In this document: positions 50,232 to 57,727 of the stretch, piece by piece
Position numbering within the stretch: the stretch's first letter is position 1
Layout of the letters: each line of letters starts with the position of its first letter
Assembly: GCA_046329195.1 (NCBI GenBank)
Contig: JAXLVB010000001.1
Location: 1-64,000 of the forward strand
DNA: 64,000 nucleotides
Source of the DNA: JAXLVB01 sp046329195
Lineage (GTDB): Bacteria; Bacteroidota; Bacteroidia; Cytophagales; Spirosomataceae
Reading direction: 5' to 3'
Translations under genes and position numbers: made by a program
The notes under the pieces: model-generated
The model's database searches: none
Told to the model about the DNA's origin: nothing
The model's input: the letters and a program-made list of their open reading frames with translations, nothing else

Positions 50232-51563
50232 ATGAAAACAAACGTAGCACCTCGTAACCATGCCATTGTCTTGGGCGGTAGCCTCGGCGGGCTATTGGCC
50301 GCCAAAGTACTGAGTCAACATTTCAAACAAGTGACTATTATCGAAAAAGACACCGTACATCGTCAACCTGAATCTCGCAAAGGGCAGCCCCAAACCCAAC
50401 ACTTGCATGGTCTTTTACCGGCAGGATTACGCATCTTGAATCAGTACTTCTCTGGTATTGAGGCCGATATGAGTGCTAACGGTGCCAAGGTGATGGATTT
50501 TGCAGAAACGATGAATTGGTTTTCGTATGGGGGTTATAAAAAACGCTTTAAAATTGGCTTCAATGCGGTAATTGCTACTCGTCCTTTGTTAGAGCACTTG
50601 GTGCGGGAGCGTGTATTAGCTTTACCTAACATTTTGCTTCAAGACAACACCACTGTCAAAAAACTGCTTGCTTCTGCCGACCACCAAGAGATAGTAGGTG
50701 TAGAAATATTGCCCAAAGATGAAGCACAAAGTACCTCACTTCTAGCCGATTTGGTAGTGGATGTAACTGGGCGAGGCTCTCGCACGCCTCAATGGCTCAA
50801 AGACTTAGGATACGAGCAGCCTGAAGTCAGCGAAGTGAAGGTGAATGTGGGCTACACCACCCGCATGTATAAGCGCAATCCGAGCGATAGCATCAGTCAA
50901 GATTGGTTGCTTTATACCCCTAAAGCTCCTCAAGAAACTCGCTTTGGTGGGATGTTTCCAGTCGAAGACAATAAATGGGTACTGAGCGTAGGTGGCTGGC
51001 ATGGCGACCACCCAAGTACAGACGAGAAGGGATTTTTAGAATTCGTAAAAGCACTGCCCCACCCTGAGTTTTACAGAATAGCCAGTCAGGCCGAACCCCT
51101 CAGCGAGGTGATTCCGTTCAAGTTTCCACTTAGCTTGCGCCGTCATTATGAGAAGTTAACACGATTTCCGAAAGGTTTCTTGGTCATGGGTGATGCCGTC
51201 ACCAGTTTTAACCCTACCTACGGGCAGGGGATGTCGTCGGCAGCCTTGCAGGCAGAGGCCATGGACAAGGTATTTCAGCAGAATCAAAGCCCCGATGCCT
51301 TATGGAAAGCATATTTCAAAGCCATCGCTCCAATTGTAGATACCATTTGGCAATTGGCCACAGGCGAAGATTTTCGTTTTGTCGAAACGGTTGGTGTGCG
51401 TCCACCTGGCATTAACCTCGTCAATAAATACGTGGCTAAAATCCACAAAGCCAGTCTAAAAGACGAAATAGTCTGCAAAGCTTTCTTGCACGTAATGGGC
51501 CTGCTTCGACCTCCAACCACGTTGTTTCACCCTCGTATCTTCTGGAGGGTTATGACAGCGTGA
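50232..51563 (+). CDS. FAD-dependent monooxygenase/halogenase-like flavoprotein
   Basis: 443 residues. Start ATG 50232 puts the FAD fingerprint at the N-terminus: HAIVLGGSLGGLLAAKVLSQHFKQVTIIEKD (GxGxxG-like with Glu for ribose). A second FAD motif, FPKGFLVMGDAVTSFNPTYGQGMSSAAL ('G-D-A ... P-x-x-G-x-G'), lies near 330. LVVDVTGRGSRTPQWL near 180 is also typical. This is the plan of p-hydroxybenzoate hydroxylase-like and 2-polyprenyl-6-methoxyphenol hydroxylase-like enzymes, which use NAD(P)H and O2. No halogenase 'W-x-W-x-I-P' is seen. Divergent from the amidase; a possible member of the same regulon. Confidence 0.88.
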   Translation: MKTNVAPRNHAIVLGGSLGGLLAAKVLSQHFKQVTIIEKDTVHRQPESRKGQPQTQHLHGLLPAGLRILNQYFSGIEADMSANGAKVMDFAETMNWFSYGGYKKRFKIGFNAVIATRPLLEHLVRERVLALPNILLQDNTTVKKLLASADHQEIVGVEILPKDEAQSTSLLADLVVDVTGRGSRTPQWLKDLGYEQPEVSEVKVNVGYTTRMYKRNPSDSISQDWLLYTPKAPQETRFGGMFPVEDNKWVLSVGGWHGDHPSTDEKGFLEFVKALPHPEFYRIASQAEPLSEVIPFKFPLSLRRHYEKLTRFPKGFLVMGDAVTSFNPTYGQGMSSAALQAEAMDKVFQQNQSPDALWKAYFKAIAPIVDTIWQLATGEDFRFVETVGVRPPGINLVNKYVAKIHKASLKDEIVCKAFLHVMGLLRPPTTLFHPRIFWRVMTA

Positions 51564-51583
51564 TCGATACTTATGCCAAAACA

Positions 51584-51617
51584 CCCCAGTCGGTAGTGTT
51601 TAGATACCGATTGGGGG
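51584..51617. terminator. Terminator between convergent genes
   Basis: CCCCAGTCGGTA / TACCGATTGGGG pair over 12 bp (one G:T) with a 9-base loop, between the flavoprotein gene (+) and the SnoaL-like gene (-). Confidence 0.7.
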
Positions 51618-51642
51618 GTCAGATTTAACGAAAAAACTGTGC

Positions 51643-52125
51643 TTAATTCTTAGCAGCCTGTGGCATCTGTACCATAGGGGTCATCGTTAGGTTTTCGATT
51701 AGCCAGTTGTTTCCTTTCTTTACCAATAACACCGTAAATGCGTTTTCCTGTACTTCAGTGCGGCTGCCAAACGTCAGGGTGGTACGCTCTTTATAAGCCG
51801 TCACAATCACATCGGAGCTGATAGTACGGGTGTTTTCGTCCAACACTTCTACCGAAGTTTTATCTGCTTTGGGCCGTTGCGCAAGCATACCAAACAGCAT
51901 GGTGTACATAGACTTCAAGGCTTCTCGTCCACTCACGATAATCCCCGTCGGCGTAACATGCACGCCGCTTTCTGTAAAACAGTTCACCAATGCCCCAACA
52001 TCCTGTTTATTAAAGGCTTGGTTGGCTTTGTTATATACCTCTCTTGCATCAGGGTTCAGTTTTAGTTGTGCTGAAGCTACCAACGTTGTTAAAAGAAGAG
52101 CCGAGACTGTAAAAAGCTTTTTCAT
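51643..52125 (-). CDS. Secreted SnoaL/NTF2-like protein (SgcJ/EcaC-like)
   Basis: 160 residues: signal peptide MKKLFTVSALLLTTLVASAQ (start at ATG 52125 chosen for this), then one cone-shaped NTF2-like domain: VYNKANQAFNKQDVGALVNCFTESGVHVTPTGIIVSGREALKSMYTMLFG, ending GNNWLIENLTMTPM. 'A-x-x-x-x-D-x-x-x-L-x-x-x-x-x-x-x-x-x-x-x-x-P-x-G-x-x-x-x-G-x-x-A-I' is the SnoaL/DUF4440 pattern. Such domains bind small hydrophobic compounds or act as isomerases. Exported form, so periplasmic. Its promoter has the tandem boxes at 52201-52239. Confidence 0.85.
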   Translation of the reverse strand: MKKLFTVSALLLTTLVASAQLKLNPDAREVYNKANQAFNKQDVGALVNCFTESGVHVTPTGIIVSGREALKSMYTMLFGMLAQRPKADKTSVEVLDENTRTISSDVIVTAYKERTTLTFGSRTEVQENAFTVLLVKKGNNWLIENLTMTPMVQMPQAAKN

Positions 52126-52169
52126 TGTTTTGGTTGAATTGAAGGTTAAAAATTTGTGAATTGATGTGA

Positions 52170-52239
52170 CAAAGGTAGCCCTCTTCATCAGCTCCAATCA
52201 TCAGTGAGATTGCGTAAAATGCCTACGCAGATTTGCGTA
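52170..52239 (-). promoter_or_regulatory. SnoaL-gene promoter with tandem TACGCA-type boxes
   Basis: Reading leftward: -7 element TACCTTTG (52177-52170), degenerate box 1 TCAGTGAGATTGCGTA (52201-52216), perfect box 2 TACGCAGATTTGCGTA (52224-52239). Box offset is 23 bases and -7 to box 2 is 47 bases, as in the other two promoters. Confidence 0.82.
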
Positions 52240-52262
52240 TTTTATAAATTTTACTACCTTTA
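52233..52262 (+). promoter_or_regulatory. Possible promoter of kinase paralogue 2
   Basis: TTG (52233-52235), 19-base spacer, TACCTTTA (52255-52262; one mismatch). The TTG lies inside box 2, so a bound regulator would act on both directions. Confidence 0.5.
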
Positions 52263-52288
52263 CTTACCAATCTTAATCTCTTCTTGCT

Positions 52289-54247
52289 ATGAGAAATCGC
52301 CTTTCTCATTTCGTTGTGGCAGCTATTATTAGCTTAGTAGTAGCCAGTTTATCAAGTGCTTACGCTCAGCAACGTTTGATAGACAGTCTCCGCAAAGTCC
52401 TACGTCAAGAAAAAAATACCGAAAAACGCATCGAACTCTACGAGCAGATAGCCAAAGAAGCCAAAGAGATTGATCTAGAAACAGCCAGTCGCTATGCCGA
52501 CACACTGGAGCAAATGGCTCGGCAAGCCAATAGCCAGTTGGGAAAGGCCAAAGTCTTAAGTTTTCGGGGTAAGCTTCTTAAAGAAAAAGGCAATTTTAGG
52601 GGAGCATTAGCCTTCTATTGGCAAGATTTGGCTCTTCGCAATCAGCTCAAAGACCAACCTGGCATCGGTCAAGCTTACAACGACATCGGTGCCTGTTATG
52701 CCGAGTTGTATCAACCCGACTCGGCCATTTTGTATTACCTCAAGGCCATCAACATCTATGAACCTCTGAATCAATACAGTAACATTGCTTCACTTTATAG
52801 CAACATTGGGAACCTATATTCTGACCAAAAAGTCCACAACAAAGCCATTGTTTATTTAGAAAAAGCACTCCAAATCAGGCTCGAACATGGCGAAGAAAAA
52901 AAAGCCATGTACACTTACAACAACTTGGCTGTGGCTTATGGCACCAAAGCAAACGCCAGCCCTCAAGACATCGAGAAGGCCATTGCTTACTCTAAAAAAG
53001 GGATTAGCATTGCGCTGAAATACGACAACAAATTTGTGGCAGGGGTCATTGAGGGTGGAATCTGTCACTTACTCAACGAAAAGCATCGCTATCAAGAAGC
53101 TGTTGATTATTGCAAACGCTCACTCCAGTATTTAGAAGAAGCCAAACGAGAACCCAACATGGTGTTTCCACTCGTCAATTTGGCTACGGCCTACAATGCC
53201 CTCAACCAACCTGCCCAAGCAATTAGCTATGCCGAAAAAGGCTATCAAATCATGGTTGCTCGCAAATTGGTGGACCCACTGGAGGTCTATTATGAAGAAA
53301 TGGCCACTGCCCACGAAAAACTCGGTCATTATGACCAAGCATTGGTTTGGTTCAAAAAATTCATGGCGTTAGACGATTCGTTGTTTAAAGCCGAAAACGT
53401 CAAAAACCTTGCTGATGTAGAAACCAAATATCAAGCCGAGAAAAAAGAAAAAGAATTAATTGAACAAAAAGCCGAAAATTTCAGACAACGCACGTGGCTT
53501 ATCGCACTGGCAGGAAGCGTTTTGTTACTGTTAGTACTGGGGTATTTGTTCTACAACCGCTATCGTTTACGGCAAAAAGCCATCTTAGACGCCGCCATTA
53601 TCAAAGAACAACAGTTGGGACTGAACGCCGTGATTGAAGCTCAAGAGGCCGAACGAAAGCGAATTGCCAAAGACCTCCACGACGGCATTGCACAAGAATT
53701 AGTCGCTTTGAAACTGGGGTTTACTCTTCTGCAAAACAAAATCGAGACGTTGGCCCCCACCGAGGCCTCTACCCTAACCACACTGGCCGAACAACTCAAT
53801 GAAGCCTGTACCGAAATCCGTAGTATTTCGCATGTGATGCTCCCACCAACGCTAGAAAAGTACGGCTTGGTGCCCAGTTTAGAAATGCTGCTTCGTAATA
53901 GTATTGAGCAAGTGGGCGTGCAAGCGGAGTTTGAGCATTTCAACCTCCCCGAACGCTTGGAAGAAAAAACCGAACTGGGTCTCTATCGCATTGCTCAGGA
54001 GTTGCTCAACAATATTCTGAAGCACGCCCATGCCAGCAAAGTTATCCTACAACTTTACAAAGCGGGTAACAGTTTGGTCATGCGTATAGAAGACAACGGT
54101 CAAAGTTTTGATTTTGACGACGCCAAACGCAAAGGCAGCATGGGTTTACTTAATATTCTGAGTCGAGTCAGTACGCTTGGTGGTACGTTCACCTCGGAGC
54201 AAGGCACACCCTTGGGTACCATTTCGACCATCCGCATACCCGTGTAG
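52289..54247 (+). CDS. TPR-containing NarL-type histidine kinase, paralogue 2
   Basis: 652 residues. Signal peptide (about 1-27, ending in SAYAQ), TPR repeats (e.g. GIGQAYNDIGACYAELYQPDSAILYYLKAI) over about 40-370, coiled coil, membrane helix near 405 (LIALAGSVLLLLVLGYLFYN), HisKA_3 with phospho-His near 464 (RIAKDLHDGIAQELVALKLGF) and HATPase domain (NNILKHAHASKVILQL, EDNGQSFDF, GSMGLLNILSRVSTLGG). Note DNGQSFDF, where kinases normally have D-N-G-x-G-F: the second N/G1-box Gly is Ser, though paralogue 1 keeps it. Sensing part differs from paralogue 1, kinase part is nearly the same. Confidence 0.93.
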   Translation: MRNRLSHFVVAAIISLVVASLSSAYAQQRLIDSLRKVLRQEKNTEKRIELYEQIAKEAKEIDLETASRYADTLEQMARQANSQLGKAKVLSFRGKLLKEKGNFRGALAFYWQDLALRNQLKDQPGIGQAYNDIGACYAELYQPDSAILYYLKAINIYEPLNQYSNIASLYSNIGNLYSDQKVHNKAIVYLEKALQIRLEHGEEKKAMYTYNNLAVAYGTKANASPQDIEKAIAYSKKGISIALKYDNKFVAGVIEGGICHLLNEKHRYQEAVDYCKRSLQYLEEAKREPNMVFPLVNLATAYNALNQPAQAISYAEKGYQIMVARKLVDPLEVYYEEMATAHEKLGHYDQALVWFKKFMALDDSLFKAENVKNLADVETKYQAEKKEKELIEQKAENFRQRTWLIALAGSVLLLLVLGYLFYNRYRLRQKAILDAAIIKEQQLGLNAVIEAQEAERKRIAKDLHDGIAQELVALKLGFTLLQNKIETLAPTEASTLTTLAEQLNEACTEIRSISHVMLPPTLEKYGLVPSLEMLLRNSIEQVGVQAEFEHFNLPERLEEKTELGLYRIAQELLNNILKHAHASKVILQLYKAGNSLVMRIEDNGQSFDFDDAKRKGSMGLLNILSRVSTLGGTFTSEQGTPLGTISTIRIPV

Positions 54248-54275
54248 GTACAGCTCCGAGGTGAAGAACTCTCTA

Positions 54276-55808
54276 CTATCGTATAAATACAAAACTACCA
54301 GCCCAACCACCGTAGCCCCCACTTGACACACCGTTGCGGTTGCTCCCCACGTACGACGATTGCCCCGGACGAATCTCAATCATAAACGAGCCTCCGTTCG
54401 ACTTCGAAATCAGTCCAGCATGAACTGCCGCCAAGCAAATGGAGGAGTCATCAGTATAGGTATCTGTACCCCAAAGCCGAGAGGCATCGCCATTGGGCGG
54501 ACAGTTACAACTGAGGCGAAGCCCGTTTTGTCCACGGTATTTATCCGCTTGGTCGGTCCAAGCCAGTTGAACACCGCTTCCCATTTTACTACCTGATTTA
54601 CCGGCCACTACCGTATAGCTACCATACCATGTGCCATAACTTGCCGATAGAATTCCGTTTCGCTGCGAGCCTCGATACGAGGTTTGTCCTGCCGAGATTT
54701 CGATGGTAACTTCGCCTCCAGCTTCTTTGGTAATGGCTCCAGCATGTACGCCAGCGCCACAAATCGAAGAGTCGTCTGTATAAACATCGGTGCCCCATAC
54801 CGAGCCGGGTGCGCCATTGGCTGGGCAACTAAAGGTAAAACGTTGGCCTGTTTTGCCTCGCAAATCGGTGGCGTTTTTGTTCCAGTCGGCAGTAGTGGCT
54901 GTGCCCGAACTCGGCAACGACACTGGCGGCGTGCTGTTGGGCGTAGTAGACGTTGGAGTGGAAGTAGGGTCGTTGACTACAAACCGAACGCTGGCACGTA
55001 CGGTAAACTGCCCATCGGGCCAGTTGAAATACACACGGGCTTCGTAGGTACCTGCAGCAAGAGCATTGTACTCAAACTGCCCTGCGGTTTTACCGTCGGT
55101 GTACATCCATTGACCAAACTGATTAGCAGGCAAATCGGCTCGTGTGACGGCAATCCAGTCGGTCTTGCTGCCTGATAAGCCGCTGAACGATACTACAATT
55201 TTTTCATTGGACAAATAACTACTTTTCGATACCCATACCGATGGATTTACCGCATTGGTCGAAGTAGGTTGCGACACAGGCGGCGTTGGAGTAGGCGTTT
55301 GTGTGGGCGCATATCCTCCACCCACTACGTCTATATCTATCCAAGCCATGTCGTCTTCGTTGACATTGCTGTTGTTGGGCGTTGAGTTGGGGTCGGGGCT
55401 ATCAGAACGAATTACCTCTACCCGATTGATGAGTTTAGTCCCCTGCGAGGCCGTCACTTGCACAAAATATTGAAAAATAACGTAGCTACCCGCCGGAATG
55501 CTCACAACGCTACACACTACGGTACCGTTGTTGTGCTCTACTGTGCCTTCTTTGAAATCGTCAGACCGACGAGACATAAAAGCGGCGCCTTCCAACACAT
55601 GCCGAATTTGTACGTTGGTGGCAGCATCAGGACCATCATTAAAAATAGCGACCGAAAAATACACTTGGTCGCCTCGATTCACCTCTCGGTCATTGACGTC
55701 CATTTTGAGGCGCAAATCAGCCGCTACGTTGGGCTGCACTACAGGCGCAGCCGTTGCACTGGCCAGCCCCCCTAGGACTATCCAGCAGTACATGATCAAG
55801 TATCGCAT
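54276..55808 (-). CDS. Secreted protein with DUF11, an Ig-like and two LCCL domains
   Basis: 510 residues. Signal peptide (about 1-20), a DUF11-type beta domain (about 28-155: DREVNRGDQVYFSVAIFNDGPDAATNVQIRHVL), a Thr/Pro linker, a second beta domain with 'S-x-x-x-Y-x-x-x-E-x-I-x-V-x-F-S-G' and TDWIAVTRADLP (about 190-280), another Thr/Pro linker, then two C-terminal LCCL domains. The LCCL repeats read GTDVYTDDSSICGAGVHAG and GTDTYTDDSSICLAAVHAG, each closing with G-S-x-R-N-G-x-x-S-x-x-Y-G. LCCL domains may bind lipid or polysaccharide. No T9SS tail, so exported by another route or periplasmic. Confidence 0.85.
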   Translation of the reverse strand: MRYLIMYCWIVLGGLASATAAPVVQPNVAADLRLKMDVNDREVNRGDQVYFSVAIFNDGPDAATNVQIRHVLEGAAFMSRRSDDFKEGTVEHNNGTVVCSVVSIPAGSYVIFQYFVQVTASQGTKLINRVEVIRSDSPDPNSTPNNSNVNEDDMAWIDIDVVGGGYAPTQTPTPTPPVSQPTSTNAVNPSVWVSKSSYLSNEKIVVSFSGLSGSKTDWIAVTRADLPANQFGQWMYTDGKTAGQFEYNALAAGTYEARVYFNWPDGQFTVRASVRFVVNDPTSTPTSTTPNSTPPVSLPSSGTATTADWNKNATDLRGKTGQRFTFSCPANGAPGSVWGTDVYTDDSSICGAGVHAGAITKEAGGEVTIEISAGQTSYRGSQRNGILSASYGTWYGSYTVVAGKSGSKMGSGVQLAWTDQADKYRGQNGLRLSCNCPPNGDASRLWGTDTYTDDSSICLAAVHAGLISKSNGGSFMIEIRPGQSSYVGSNRNGVSSGGYGGWAGSFVFIR

Positions 55809-56042
55809 GGTTTTGTTGGTTTATTGTAGTCATTTTACATCACTAAAGGTACTGCTTCTTGCCAAATTTCGGCATCTTTTGCATCAGTAATGGCAATGAT
55901 TATTCTCATTTTGACCCTTTGTTTTGACTGTCAACTACCGAAAAAGTATCACTAGCTAACTACCTTTATGTTTTCTTGTCGTACTTGCCTCAGTCGCCGA
56001 TTCAAGAATTTGTGTGGTATCAATCAGCTATGCTATCTATTT

Positions 56043-56081
56043 CTACAAAATGTTTGTATCTTCACTACGCAATCTACCTCG
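56043..56081 (+). promoter_or_regulatory. Degenerate tandem TACGCA-type boxes before the response-regulator gene
   Basis: TTTGTA ends at 56058, then seven bases TCTTCAC, then TACGCAATCTACC from 56066. In the operon A site the order is TTCGTA, ACTTCAC, TACGCAGATTTACG: same 7-base gap and nearly the same linker, but the right half is one base short. Ends about 10 bases before the ATG at 56090; may mediate autoregulation. Confidence 0.5.
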
Positions 56082-56089
56082 TTCGTGTC

Positions 56090-56728
56090 ATGGTTCTGAA
56101 AACAAAAATCATCATTGCAGACGACCACCATTTGGTTCGGCAGGGGTTTAAAGCCTTATTGGAGGGCATTGATTTTGTGGAGGTTGTGGGTGAAGCCGCC
56201 AACGGCCAGCAAGTGCTACACCTGCTTCGTCATGGCAAATACGCCGACGTGGTGATTATGGATGTTGAAATGCCCGTACTCGATGGCCTTGAAACTGCCA
56301 AGCAAATCACACAAGATTTTTTGGGTACTCGGGTGATTATGCTCACCATGCTCAACGACAAAGCCATTATCGAAAAAGCAGTAACCAACGGCGCTAAAGG
56401 TTTTTTATTTAAAAACACCTCTATGACTGAGCTGGCTCAAGCCATTCAGCGAGTAGCGGCGGGCGATACGTATTTTAGCAGTGAGGTAGCTATGATTTTA
56501 CTTAGTCAGGCTTCTTCGGTGCAACAGAAAGCCTTGGCGCAGTTGAGTGAGCGAGAAGTCGAAGTACTCAAACTCATAGCCGAAGGGTTTTCGAGTACCG
56601 AAATCGGCGACAAGCTCTTCATTAGCCCCCGTACAGTAGATACTCACCGCAACAATCTCATCCACAAGCTCCAAGTCAACGGTATTGCGGGCTTGGTTAA
56701 GTTTGCCATTCAGCATCGGTTGGTGTGA
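56090..56728 (+). CDS. LuxR/NarL-type response regulator, probable master of the TACGCA-box regulon
   Basis: 212 residues from ATG 56090 (MVLKTKIIIADDHHLVRQGFKALLEG). Receiver: Asp-Asp at 10-11, phospho-acceptor Asp58 (VVIMDVEMPVLDG), Thr and Lys in MLTML and FLFKNTS. LuxR helix-turn-helix from about 148 (LSEREVEVLKLIAEGFSSTEIGDKLFISPRTVDTHRNNLIHKLQ). No kinase gene adjoins it, while two NarL-type kinases at 41997 and 52289 lack a regulator. NarL-type proteins bind short palindromes as dimers, which fits the 16-bp boxes. Link to those boxes is inference from position and lack of other candidates. Confidence 0.93.
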   Translation: MVLKTKIIIADDHHLVRQGFKALLEGIDFVEVVGEAANGQQVLHLLRHGKYADVVIMDVEMPVLDGLETAKQITQDFLGTRVIMLTMLNDKAIIEKAVTNGAKGFLFKNTSMTELAQAIQRVAAGDTYFSSEVAMILLSQASSVQQKALAQLSEREVEVLKLIAEGFSSTEIGDKLFISPRTVDTHRNNLIHKLQVNGIAGLVKFAIQHRLV

Positions 56729-56798
56729 GTAAGCGATAAGAAATAACCTATAAATCACTAATAAATAGACACTTACAGTTGCAAACATCCTACTTTTA

Positions 56799-57566
56799 TT
56801 AGTCCTTCAAGAAAGCCAATAGATACGCTTGTATTTCCTTACGTTGTTTGTCAGTAGCACTGTCGTCCATTTCATTGTGTGTTGTATTGGGCAATTTGAT
56901 GATTTTCATGCCAAACTTTTCAGCTTCTTCTACGGTTGGCAAAACTCCTTCATCTGCGGGTTGGTCGCTTGACCTCAAGGAATAAACCTTCGTCTTTTTC
57001 GTTTTTGGCAACACCATCCTTCGATTGTCAAGTGTAATTATTTTGTCAACGATGGTTGGATATTTCTGCGGAAAAAGAGCCGTCATATCGCCACCATTTG
57101 AATGTCCGATTAAAGCAATAGGATGATAGTTGATGGCGGGATTTGTCTTTTTAAGTTCGTTGATAACAAATAGAATATTGTCAGCTCCACGTTCCCAAAA
57201 TGGTCGCCTAACGACTTGAGGCTTTCCGCTTAGTGGCAGTAAACTGTCGGTAGCCAGTTCATGTTGAATACTGACAACAAAAAATCCTTTTGAAGCCAAA
57301 AACGCTGTTAAGTAGGAATATGCTAAATAATCACCTCCTTTATTTTGCCCATAACCATGACTAAAAACAACCAATTTTTGTCTTCGTATCTTACGACTAG
57401 TTTGGGGTTTATAGATAGCAATAGGAATTTCTCTTTGTCTGCTTTGATCGTACCACTTCAACGTATCCAACCTAACAGCAAAGGCTGATTTATTACCAAC
57501 GGGTTTTCCTACCCATGAGCAACTTATCAGCAGCCCTAATAGGAATACGAGAATCTGCTTATTCAT
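56799..57566 (-). CDS. Alpha/beta-hydrolase lipoprotein
   Basis: 255 residues. Signal MKQ-like start MNKQILVFLLGLLISC with a lipoprotein Cys at 16. Alpha/beta-hydrolase order: KLVVFSHGYGQNKGGDYLAYSYL (oxyanion loop), PIALIGHSNGGDMTALFPQKYP with the nucleophile Ser in G-H-S-N-G, a later Asp/His segment (LRSSDQPADEG and LPNTTHNEMDDS). Resembles platelet-activating-factor acetylhydrolase/chlorophyllase-like esterases. Substrate unknown. A TACGCA-like palindrome (57625-57640) lies 59 bases upstream of its ATG. Confidence 0.85.
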   Translation of the reverse strand: MNKQILVFLLGLLISCSWVGKPVGNKSAFAVRLDTLKWYDQSRQREIPIAIYKPQTSRKIRRQKLVVFSHGYGQNKGGDYLAYSYLTAFLASKGFFVVSIQHELATDSLLPLSGKPQVVRRPFWERGADNILFVINELKKTNPAINYHPIALIGHSNGGDMTALFPQKYPTIVDKIITLDNRRMVLPKTKKTKVYSLRSSDQPADEGVLPTVEEAEKFGMKIIKLPNTTHNEMDDSATDKQRKEIQAYLLAFLKD

Positions 57567-57624
57567 TAATTTGAGCGATTGAGTACATTGTTAGCCAAAT
57601 TTCTTTAATTTTTTGCTCACAGAA

Positions 57625-57640
57625 TACGCAGGTTTACGCA
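57625..57640 (-). promoter_or_regulatory. TACGCA-type box before the hydrolase gene
   Basis: TACGCAGGTTTACGCA differs from box 2 of operon A at two bases. The sequence 23 bases to its left is only a loose match to box 1, and no TAnnTTTG is found at the usual distance, so this is a weaker member. Confidence 0.4.
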
Positions 57641-57727
57641 GAAATTTCTGTGATTTCCGTGAGAGAAAAATTAGCCCATTTTAGTTAACAGTGTATTGAG
57701 CACCTTTCTACAAGAACTGACACAGGT

